Shown here piece after piece: positions 35,521 to 46,209 of a stretch of 64,000 nt of DNA. Position numbers and translations under genes: made by a program. Source of the DNA: Spirodela intermedia (lineage: Eukaryota > Streptophyta > Magnoliopsida > Alismatales > Araceae); NCBI GenBank assembly GCA_902729315.2, contig LR746271.1, positions 3,184,001 through 3,248,000 on the forward strand. Direction: 5' to 3'. Numbering within the stretch: the stretch's first letter is position 1; the number at the start of each line of letters is the position of its first letter. The notes beneath the pieces were generated by a model. That model ran no database searches. It had not been told where the DNA came from and saw only the letters and a program-made list of their open reading frames with translations.

Positions 35521-37404
35521 ACGGACACGTCGAGGACCGCGGCGGAGGGGGCGAGCTCCTGCGCGTCCCCGCAACGCGGGGATTGCGGTCGGAGATCCGG
35601 CACTCCATTGCTTTGACTTCCGACGGGAGAGGGAGGAGGTCACCGACAACAGCCGTGTCTAATCGCGCTGAGAATCCGACTCCGCTGAACGTGAGATTCG
35701 GCGTCGGTGAGAGAAAATCCAGTGGCCGTCACGGTAAGTCGTGCCGGATAAATTTTTACAGCCAACAGGTGGTGGACCACCGCCCTGTCCCGTCCTGCCG
35801 ACCACGGAGGAGAGAGAGAGGGAGTAAGTCCGTTCCCCACGTAGAACGAAGGGCCGGATGTGGGGGGGCCGCAGCGCTCCAAGCATATCGTTTTTCAGGC
35901 CACTTGAGAAGGCCATGTGCTTAGATCTTGCCTGGCCAACGAAATGGATTGGTTTGATCGATCATCCAGAGGGGAGGGAGAGAGAGACGGGAGGTGGAGG
36001 GTTGGAGAGAGAGAGAGAGGACAGAGAAGAAGAGAGAGACGGGGAACCCTATTAGTCGCCATCTGCGGGCTCCTCCTCGAACCCCATCTATTTCCATTAT
36101 TCGAAAGGGACATGAGAGTTGGGGCGCACCCAAAATGGGCCACCCTCTCTCTCTCTCTCTCTGTACGCGACAGTGAGATTGGAAGCGTACTCATTACTCT
36201 GAAGGCCTCACCTTCAGCAGTACTTGAAGAGAGAGAGAGAGAGAGGGACGGGGAGAGCGATCGCTGGGTCGTAACCAGCCGGATTTTTCCGCCGGGCGGA
36301 TGCTCGCGGCGGGCGACGGCGAGCCGGGGACATTCTGAAAGCTCATCTCTTAAGCTCCTAACATTGGTCGACGATTAACGGGAAGTCCCTCCTCTCCCAC
36401 GCCGGGATCCATCGAGGAAGCCGGTCGCGGGAGCGTTTCCCACGTACAGGATTTGATCCTTTCGTTGTCGGTGTTTCTCGACCGGAGAGAAGTCTCTCTC
36501 GCTCACGCCTGCTCCTCGTTGCCCGCACGTCTAGGTAAAAACGTGAAAACGAGGGGGTCGCAGAAAGCTAGCAAGCTCTAAGAGCAGACTCTAGAAAGCG
36601 CCCGCTATTGAGCTAGAACCTTCCCGCCGTCGGCGTCCCCGGTAATCCCTTACCTTCCGTCTCTGGTGAGCCGGAGTCACAGAGAGAGAGAGATAGAGAG
36701 AGAGAGAGAAATGGTTCTCTTCCTCTTATTCGTCGTCGTTCTCCGGAGAGCCCCCCGCCGGTGCGGCGGCGGGGAGCTCAGAAATTTCGAGATCAAAAGT
36801 AATAAATGATCTTCCAATTATTGCCGGAGGAGAGGGGAGGGGGGGGGGGGGGCTTGCTCGCCGAGCATTTCACCGACACAGCGAGAGAAAAAAGAATCCA
36901 CCCGCCCGCTTCCGGACGAACTCAAACCCATAAAAGACTGATTTTTAGTCTGATTCTCTGTAATAATCAAATCCCATGGGGGTTTCTGCCCCAGATGAGC
37001 AAACAAAAACTGCCTTGTTCAAATGATGCCGCTGGAAAGCCTAGGCAAGTGGGGAGTTAAGACGCCAACTGTAAAGGTACAGTGGCAGCGGCGGCAGCTG
37101 ACAGGGGATCTAACGCTATGACTGGGTCTTCTTCAGGTACTCATAGAGCCCATGCCGTGTCGGAGGCATAGGACCTAACAAGTTCCTCCTCGCCTGACGA
37201 CAAGGCCCTGCTTGTCTGACGGCAGCTTCTTTTGCTATTATCCATGCACGGGGCCGCCGCCCTATCTCGCCCGGCCCCAAGGCAGCCATCCTCGATTTAT
37301 ACCTCGACGCAGTCCAGGTCGACGCAGCTCATCGACCTGGCATTCCCCACCACCACCACCACCACCACCACCGCCGCCCCGCCCCCCCGCCGCCACCGTC
37401 CACC
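34377..37404. other. GC-rich intergenic region without a convincing gene
   Basis: Three kilobases between HISN4 and the pectinesterase gene. It contains (GA)n/(CT)n arrays at about 35480-35518, 36005-36045, 36147-36162 and 36226-36245, and a poly-G run at about 36838-36852. Several overlapping open frames on both strands are the product of high GC and of microsatellites; none shows a domain or splice structure I can support. The last 300-400 bp should hold the pectinesterase promoter and 5' UTR. Confidence 0.55.
35480..35518. repeat. (GA)n microsatellite
   Basis: A nearly pure GA array of about 19 units within GC-rich intergenic DNA. Confidence 0.95.
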
Positions 37405-39321
37405 ATGGCCGCCGCTCCCCGCCGAGAGGACTCGGAGCTCCTCGGCGGAATGCCGAGCTCCTCATCCCATGAAGCCGGCGCTGGCAAGCTGAACAGGAAG
37501 AGGAGGCCCTTGCTCCTCCTCGCCTCATTGCTCCTGGTAGCCGTGGTGGCCGGCGTAGCCGCCGGAGCCGTCAGAGCTCGACGGAGCCGTCAGACGGCGG
37601 CGGTCCACGGCGTCCTCCGCGCCTCCTGCAGCTCCACCCTCTACCCGGATCTCTGCTACTCCTCCTTCGCCGGGCAGCCGTCGCTCCTCGCCGCCGTCAC
37701 GGACCAGAAGGATGTCGTCCACGGCGCCATCAGCCTGTCCAAGAGCTCTGTCCACCACATCTTCTCCACCGTGCAGAAGATCCGCGCTTCCAGGGGCGGC
37801 AAGCTGACGGAGCGGGAGCGGTGCGCCCTCCACGACTGCCTGGAGATGTTCGACGAGACCCTCGAGGAGCTGGGGGAGGCCGACGCCGACCTCAACTCCT
37901 ACGACCGCGGGGCCAGCTCGAGGGCACTGGCCCGCCACGCCGCCGACCTGAAAACCCTCCTCAGCGCCGCCATCACCAACCAGGACACCTGCCTCGATGG
38001 ATTCTCCCACGACAGCGCCGAGCGGCGGCTGCGCGACGAGATCCGGGAGGCCATCACGCACGTGTCCCACATGTGCAGCAACGCCCTCGCCTTGGTCACC
38101 AACATGACCGACGGCGACATCTCCTCCAGGTTGGAGGTCGAGCAGATGGCGGCGAGCGGCGGGGTCCACCGGAAGCTCCTTGAGGTGGCGCAGGAGGAAG
38201 CCGTCTACGGTGTAGACGAGGAGGGGTTCCCGACGTGGATGTCGGCGGCGGACCGGCGGCTTCTGCAGCAGAGCACCGTGACTCCCAACGTGGTGGTGGC
38301 GGCCGACGGCAGTGGGGACTTCAAGACGGTCTCAGCGGCAGTGGCGGCAGCGCCATCGGGGAGCAGCAAGAGGTACGTTATCCGGATCAAGGCCGGAACC
38401 TACAGGGAGAACGTGGACGTGCCCAAGTCGAAGACCAACATCATGTTCGTCGGCGACGGCCGCGGCAGCACTGTCATCACCGGCAGCCGCAACGTCGTCG
38501 ACGGCAGTACCACCTTCAACTCCGCCACCGTCGGTAAGCGCCGCCCGCCCACTCACCTTCGACTTGAGAGGAAGTTGAGTTAAAACCGCCTCCTTCGCTT
38601 GCGAGCTGACGACCCTCGTCGCCGACGGCGACCTGCAGCCGTGGTGGGTGGGGGATTCCTGGCGCGGGACCTGACGTTCCAGAACACGGCGGGGCCATCC
38701 AAGCACCAGGCGGTGGCGCTGCGGGTGGGCTCCGACCTGTCGGCGTTCTACCAGTGCAACATCGTCGCCTACCAGGACACGCTGTACGTGCACTCCCTCC
38801 GGCAGTTCTTTCGGGACTGCTACATCGCCGGGACGGTGGACTTCATCTTCGGCAACGCGGCGGTGGTGCTGCAGAACTGCAACCTCCAGGCCCGAAAGCC
38901 CAACCCGGGGCAGAAGAACATGGTGACGGCGCAGGGGAGGGAGGACCCGAACCAGAACACCGGCATCTCCATCCAGGGCTGCACCATCAGCGGCGCCTCC
39001 GACCTCTCGTCCTCCACCCGCACCTTCCTCGGGCGGCCGTGGAAGAAGTATTCGAGGACGGTGGTGATGCAATCGACCATCACCAGCGTCATCGACCCGG
39101 CGGGCTGGTTCGAGTGGAGCGGCTCCTTCGCGCTGGACACGCTGACCTACCGCGAGTACCAGAACACCGGCGCCGGCGCCGGCACCTCGGGGAGGGTCAA
39201 CTGGAAGGGATACAAGGTCATCACCTCCGCCAGCGAGGCCCAACAGTACACCGTCGGCAACTTCATCGGTGGCTCCGGCTGGCTCGGCGCCACCGGCTTC
39301 CCCTTCAAAAGCGGCCTCTGA
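37405..39321 (+). CDS. Pectin methylesterase with N-terminal inhibitor domain (PMEI-PME)
   Basis: Cell-wall enzyme that removes methyl esters from homogalacturonan, releasing methanol. Two exons, 37405-38533 and 38639-39321 (105-bp intron), give 603 residues. The ATG has a strong context (CCACCATGG). A hydrophobic stretch at residues about 33-53 is a signal anchor or signal peptide. Residues about 65-225 form the PMEI-like pro-region (paired cysteines, CxxTLYPDLC). The processing motif RRLL is at 284-287, after which the mature enzyme begins. All five PME signatures are present: GTYRENV, QAVAL (400-404), QDTL with Asp423, DFIFG with Asp444, and LGRPW with Arg509; these three residues are the catalytic set. 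It is therefore predicted to be active and secreted through the Golgi, with the pro-region removed on the way. The gene is very GC-rich, producing long antisense open frames that are not genes. Confidence 0.95.
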
Positions 39322-39747
39322 CGGCCCTCGTACTACATCATCTTCCTCTCCCCTCCCTCCCCTGGAATATTCGAATAACTGGGTCCCCCTTGTCTCCCAA
39401 CTCTGCTGCAACCAGCGGAGGGAGGGAGGCACACGTGTGCAATTGAGAAGATCGACGGCCGAATAACAAAAACAATTCAGGGCCTTCTTCTTCTGCGTCA
39501 ACGCCGCAGTTCCACCCACCCCAAAATAATCACTGCGTCCAAGAGAAGGGGGAGAACTACAAAGAAGAAAGTCCCAAAGATGGCATTTTTTTTCGCTTTT
39601 ACAGTACATAAAAAAAGGGTTGACCGAAAACGACCGTTCAAAGGGCAAAGGGTTGACCTTTCTAAGAAGGGGACGAAGAAAATCGCGGAGCGGTGTCGGT
39701 GAGATTTCAAGCAGATCTGCTTTCCGCAGCCGGTACCTCTCTGCGCG

Positions 39748-40617
39748 TCAGTCAGCATCCATCTCCTCCAGAGCTGCCTTGGCGGCTTCCTTGGCCTGCT
39801 CCAGGAGGTCGTCCGGGACCTGCAGCGCGGCAGTACCACAGTTTATTTACATTTTTCCCCCCTTCGTAAAGAGTTCACACTTCGACGAGGAAGCAAGCAA
39901 GCAAGCGAAAAAGGGTTGGGACGGGGAAAGCACCAACCTTCTGGTGCTGGCGGTCGGATTCCTCGCAGACCCAGCTCATTTCCAGCTCGAATGCCTTATC
40001 CTTAGCCTCGTCGTGTATGCCATAGATGCTGCCACGCCACGACAGAGAATGGGTTAAGAACGCCACTGTGCGACTCTCTCTCTTTCTCTCATATTTATAC
40101 ATATACTAAGACACGTGAGGCAAATTATGTGTGGGCTAAATGACTAAATGACGCGTGGGGATGTCCTCTTCCTGCTTCCTTGGATGATTCCATTAATGAC
40201 GCGTGGGGATGTCCTCACCGGACACATGGGGGGTTGTGTACAGAAGAAGGGCGAGGAGTCCGTACCGTCAATGAGTCGGAAAAAAAGCGATGGCTTAAGA
40301 TTTCATTAGGGGATGAAAGCGGTGTCTGAGAATCTGAGGTCAACAAGGGCAGGGGAATATGAGAAGGGAATGTGATTTGACGGGGTTGGGAGATCTCAAG
40401 AAGGTGGGTGGTTAGGTAGACTCGGTGAATGAGCAGATAGGGAACAGGTTAGGTTGCAGGCACCGAGACAAGAAGAGCAAGTATGGTAGAAACCCATTTT
40501 TAGTTTTTCCACCCTAAAACCAAAAAATCATCCTTCCTACCCTTTTAAACACCCACGTAAAGTGGAAGGTGGATCCCCCCTCCTGAAGATGGTGGTAGCG
40601 ACAAGGGCATTGGGTGA

Positions 40618-40656
<39 letters not shown>

Positions 40657-43600
40657 AAGTGGGTGGGCAGGTAGCCTAGGTGAATAAGCTGATGGTGAAC
40701 AGGTTTCAATCCCCGATAAACGAAGAGGAAGTATGGCAGACACCCATAATTAATTTTTGCCTCTCTAAAATAGAATAACCATCCTTCCCACCCTTTAAAC
40801 AACCGCGTAATTTATTAAAGTAATTAGCACAAGATGAAAAACAGGGAGATTAAATAAAACAATACTGTAGAGCTAAAATGTACTTGCATGCACGCGGGGG
40901 GGAGGAATACTTACATTTTAGCAACCTCAATGACCCCTTGCCTGCATGTTAGCTCTGATAACTTCAGCTTCTCTATCTCCCTGTTCAGTAGACAAGAGTT
41001 TGTAGCATCAAGAGTGGAATCTATCTTAATAGGTACACACGGCAAGGCATAGCAAAGAAAATCTTTAAGATACTAAACCGAAGATGACGGCCTGGACTTG
41101 GCAAAATATCCAGTGCAGGCCCAACTTACTGAAATTGATGGACAAGCAAGGGGCAATGGAGTTTTTACATACAAAGGAAAACGAGGCGCATATATATGTG
41201 GTTTCAAATCACCCTCATAATGGCTCTTCGACGCTCTAGAAGTACAAGTCAAAGAAGGGAATAGAACAGAAGAAAGGCTCTTCGACGACTTACGTTTTTG
41301 CAGCCTGTCTCCCTTTGCCCAAAGCAGCCCCAAAGTATCTCTGGACACGTTTCAAGAGATGAAGAAAGTAAACAAAATTGAAAGTACATATGCAACTACA
41401 AGATCATTGATGGTATGACACATAGTTTTGTGAAGTATGTGAAATAATAGAGCCAACCGGGCTCACACAAAAAAGGCTTAACTGACTCTTATCTGATCAG
41501 CTACTAATGAAATTACAATCTTTCATGAGTAAAACAGTAAAAATTACTTATTTCTTAAATAATGCATCAGATGACGTTGTAAACGGAAGTCAACTCACGT
41601 ATGAGATACCAGAAGGTTCAACCATGTACAGCTGCGGTCCATCCCTGTCATAACCTCCAACAAGAACACCACAACCAAAGGGTCTGCAACATAACAACCT
41701 CTCTTAGCGAAGTATGAATGACTTAGAGAGGTTTCCAAGGAACATCTCATGAGTGATGGTTATAAATTAACCTCATCCTACCTTAGCCACCAATAGAGTG
41801 TGCAAAGATGAACATAGCTAGCAACACGGTCTGCAAGTTCTTTCACAGGTATAGGCTCACCATAGATCCTGGATTCCAGATGTTTAGAACAGCTCAAAAC
41901 ACGCATTCATGAAGAAAAGATCGATGAAAACCACCATTTTCTTCCCAGTATTGCAAAGAATAGATGGACCACAGAGTGCTCCAAGAAACAACATATGAAA
42001 AACGAGGCTAATTGAAAATGATGGGCACAATCTTCATGTAAATCGGAAAATCCCAACGTTTAAGTGGAAGAAAGCACAATATTCTAGAGGACTGTCACAA
42101 TAATGTATTCACTATACGGCTTCTATGAGGTGGTACATAACAGCTTTCTCCTAAGTTGGAATCTATGTGTGTCGAAAAACAAACAAGCATTTAGAGATTC
42201 TTTATTGCAATTAAGGTAAAAATAAATAAATAAAAACTAAAGGAGGCAATAAAAAGATAAGACATTAGGCATCTTAAATATATCTACACAAATGACATGT
42301 AACACAGTGAAGTTATGGTAGGATTCAAGCTCCTGATGATTATTAGCTGTGACACACTAGATTTATGTATGTGTGCACGCGCCTTTGCGTGTATATGTAG
42401 TAAGCTGTGTGAGGAATTTATTTAAACATGGTTATCACCTTCCTTCATTAACTACATAACCTGCAAAAATCGCTCGCAAACTGCATTCCGGTTTTTGTTT
42501 ATGACCGCAACCAAGTTAATATGAGATTGTAGTGATATTTATAACACAAAGCAACGCCCAAATAAGAATGTAAAAAATTAGAAGATGATAGCTTCAAGAA
42601 ATAGAATCTTGCAGACAATAAAAGTCCAAACCTTTCATAGTTAGTGGCTTCAGATTTGGCCCGGGTAACAATTTGCCTACCATCTGCAGCTAATCCAGCA
42701 ACAGCCTAAATATGAAATTCATGCATGATAATAAGAAGGATTACATGACCTGGTATTAAGATTAAAATTTTTCATGCCTACAAAGGTTAAAAATATCATG
42801 CATACAAATGAAAATTTTGAAGTAACGTTCAGAGATAATGGACCTGAATTAAAAATCAGGCGCAAAAGAATTTTTTTCCCAATCCCCATCTTTTCTTTCA
42901 ACTAATTATTGAATTAGAAAATAACCACAAAAAATGGAAGAATATATTGCATAGCGATATGACAAAGAATGCCCTGGCCATATATTAGCCACTCACCAGC
43001 CTTTGAAAACATGACAACAAAAATGAAAGATCTCTAGACATGAGAACAATTCGAGGGACAAAAGTCTTTTCTGTGCTCTTCTCTATCCTTTTAAGGAAAA
43101 CCCCAGGTTCTTTGGGCAACAAAAGGGAAAATTAGGTGGACTCCACCCCAAGTGCATAGAAGAAAGGCGAAGGCATTTGGGAACATCGTTTTTAATCAGA
43201 ATATTATCATTGAAAAAAATGTGTATAAGTACAAAGTAATAAGATTATAAAATAGCGGTGACATAACTTTTGTAAATGGTACTAACAAGTAAAAATTGAT
43301 AGTTACGAGTTACATTACGAAAGTTTATGCATTCAACCGAAGTGATGTTCATGCAAAAAGCCAATAAGCAGACGTTCAACCCGTTCCTGACAGGGAGTAG
43401 TTCCCTGGCTTAAGTGAATGACCGAATTATTGCCCTGCTCGCAACAGCAAATGGGCATGCATTGGCAAAGGAACATGCTTTTACTCATGAGGAAATACCT
43501 GTTCACTTGGTTGCGGTAAAAAATGCAACCAGAATCTGTGATTAGCTACTCACCTAGTCAAGACAGGTGCCTTGTCGCAGAGGCGACATTTTAAAAGGCT

Positions 43601-45790
43601 ATGAGAGCAGCTACATAATTTTACCGAACACCTTGGGATGACTTGTATGCAATCATCAAACAACAACCATTTAAGCAAGGGTTCAATAAAAAACAACCAC
43701 AACCTTTAAGGCACTGAGGACGAGTGAAAGACCAAAGCACTGTGGTCTGAAAAGATTGATATTGGCTTTCAGCAGAATTTGGCACAACTAAAAGGTGGTG
43801 TGGACCTAGGTAACCCACATCCTGTCAGAACTGAAAATTTTCATGGACTTTTGATATTACCATTCGTAATTCACAAAGATGCGCAAGGAAGTAATTTAGT
43901 GAATAAATATGGATAACTTAAAAATAAATATATCCAGTTGACTACTAAGGACTCCATCCCATGATCATCCACCGAGAACAAGAAGCTACAGTTACAACCG
44001 CCAATCATCAATATTCCAATTAGATATTCTCCACCACAAGTATCTCGTTCAATTACATCAGGTACCATCAGTGTGTTAACTTTAACATCAGCTTCCGTAG
44101 TGTATAACAATGCAATCGGTTAGAATAAAGATTGGTGATCCAAGATAAAAAAAACTTCTAGAATGCTCATGGAAAGAAGTGTCCGTCATGTTCTGGAGTT
44201 AATTTAGTGGCATTATCGAATCTCCATAAATAATAATAGCAGGTTGCATTAAAATGAAATCAGTTCACGAATTCAGACTTCAGAATCGAATTTCGATTCC
44301 CAGTCATGCCAGGTCCAACCGTGATCTCTGTCAGACAAAGGTCTGGCCAGGGCAGAAACTGGCCAATCTCACGTAGACCAGTTCCCTTCTTTTCTTATAT
44401 TTTCGCAATCGGCTGATTCTACATAGTTTAATCAGTTAACAACAATGATTCTATGTCATCAACTGGATGCGCTTTAATCCTTAGGCTAAACTTAACCTGA
44501 TCACCATAAACCCAGAACAAGTATACCAGGGCCATGACTGCTGGAATCACAACCAGATCCTTTGGAAAATGAGGACAAGACCAAAAGCCAGCAGGATAAA
44601 TGTAAAGATGAAAAAGCGTAACAAGCAGAGAGCTGGTAGGAAACTGCTTTAACTGTTTCAGGAGGGTAACTTCTGTATGTCACTTTAGGAATTTTGAAGT
44701 AAAAAATATACCAACAGTTTCCAAGTTTTTCTGTAATAACCATAAACAGAGGCTCAAGGATAGAAACTGTTACCATTTTTTTTAAAGTTCTGTATTAAGT
44801 AAAGTCGAGAATAATGCAAAATAATATAAGGTGAAAATTTCAACCGGGATTTTACATTATGAAGCATATATGCTGCCTGAACACGAAGAAAACCACTAAT
44901 TGCTATTCATCCCAAATTCAGGCCAGCTTTCCGAAGTGTCAACGACAGACATGAACTCCCAAGAAATGTCAGAGGAGTCCATGTAAAAGGAGAGAGCTAT
45001 CATATATTCATTGAAAAGTGTTATCACTTAGTTTCTGTAAGGACTCGAGGATTACGAGGAATCGGGCGGATTCCCCAGGTCCAGATATTACTGTAACATT
45101 CCTGACCATTTGTTACGGATAGAAAGCACCGATGGAATTAACATTTTGGCAGGATAGTAACAGCACAAACACAAATAAGAGAACAGCCCAGAAACAGCAC
45201 CGACGAAAGTAAGATTTTTGGAAAAGGTCCGGTAAGTTAAATGAATGGAAATATGACATCAGCTGCGACGTAGCATACCATGCCGGAGTGGCGGTGCACA
45301 GAGTGGATCCTCCTGTTCGATCCGGCCAGCAGCATTTTAGAGGCAATCAATTTTTCCACGCCCTAAGAGCAAAAGAGAGTTAAAACGAACCAAATAAGTA
45401 AACAAATAGCAAAACAACTACGGAACACTATTTAATAGCCACCGCCCTTAAACAAGAGCTGCACCCCCACCCCCCTTCCCTTCAATAGCCAGAGAGTAGT
45501 CAAGTTGAGGGAGCATAATCTACCATGACGATCCCATCCTTGCACTTGATGCCAATCACCGTCCTGACAGGAAGAAGCAAGAACGCGAACAACGTCGGTC
45601 CAATCAGCACCGGCGAGGCCGGAATTAGGAAACTACGGGAGAAGATGTAATGGACGAGAAAGCTCGAGATGTGGCAATTCGCTCACCCGCTGTTGTCTAC
45701 GGCCTTGGCGGCGTACTCGATCTGGAACAGCCGGCCATCGGGCGAGTAGGTAGTCACGGACAGATCGTACCCCGTTCCAATGCTGCTCAT
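39748..45790 (-). CDS. PAG1: 20S proteasome subunit alpha type-3 (alpha7)
   Basis: One of seven alpha subunits forming the outer rings of the 20S core proteasome, in cytosol and nucleus; it has no peptidase activity. Ten exons on the minus strand: 45790-45687, 45563-45524, 45362-45279, 42705-42632, 41868-41782, 41683-41599, 41340-41294, 40980-40915, 40028-39938 and 39819-39748; 750 nt, 249 residues, the usual length for plant PAG1. The N-terminus has the proteasome alpha signature ([20 protein letters not shown], residues 8-27). [26 protein letters not shown] and the helical [12 protein letters not shown] segment are typical of alpha7, and the tail ends EEMDAD. All borders are GT-AG and all phases join. 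Intron 3 is 2.6 kb with no recognised insertion. The gene is divergent from the PPR gene next door. Confidence 0.96.
40398..40812. repeat. Tandem duplication in PAG1 intron 8
   Basis: Two diverged copies, about 40398-40560 and 40657-40812, share GGTGGGT/GTGGGC, GGTGAAT, GAACAGGTT, AAGTATGG, ACCCAT and CATCCTTCC...CCCTTTAAAC in the same order. A (CT)n array (about 40621-40652) separates them. Just before, ATGACGCGTGGGGATGTCCTC is repeated perfectly at about 40149 and 40196. Confidence 0.65.
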
Positions 45791-46209
45791 CTTCTCCGCC
45801 TACCCCGAACCCCTCCTGTCTCCGTCTATCCGCGCTTCTCCACTGCAAATGGGAGGGCAGCAGCAGCAGCAGCTGTGTAGGTCGCCCCTCTGTTTCTTGC
45901 GAGAGAAGTAGCGCCGATGGGAAGAAAAAGAGGGTGGGGGGGAGAGGAATACCCGGTTCGGATCCGAACCGACTTCACAACATTAAAATTTCCTTCCCCT
46001 TTCAAAATGCGGCGCCACAGAGAGATAACGGGGGGGAATAATTTCTGTTTTTAAGAATTGGTGAAGGGAAAGAGTACCTTTCCAAATAAGATTACTTTAT
46101 TCGTAAGAAAAATGGAAATATACTCATATTTTCTTTTTTTTTTTAAACACATGTATACTGGGGGTTCGGCCTACTACTGCACCGCGCTGTGCCCTGCAAC
46201 TCGAGTCGA
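45791..46209. promoter_or_regulatory. Divergent promoter between PAG1 and the PPR gene
   Basis: Only 419 bp separate the two start codons, which point away from each other. The PAG1-proximal half is GC-rich with a short CAG repeat (about 45859-45873); the PPR-proximal half has a poly-T run (about 46132-46144). I see no clear TATA box, in keeping with a constitutive bidirectional promoter (inference). Confidence 0.5.

Noticed and set aside
35033-35924. Overlapping GC-rich open frames on both strands between HISN4 and the pectinesterase
   Set aside because: They are dominated by Arg-Glu or Ser-Leu runs encoded by GA/CT microsatellites and show no splice or domain structure.
37525-39648. Long antisense open frames (214 and 438 codons) over the pectinesterase gene
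   Set aside because: They mirror the high third-position GC of the real gene, lack domains, and cross its intron and 3' UTR.
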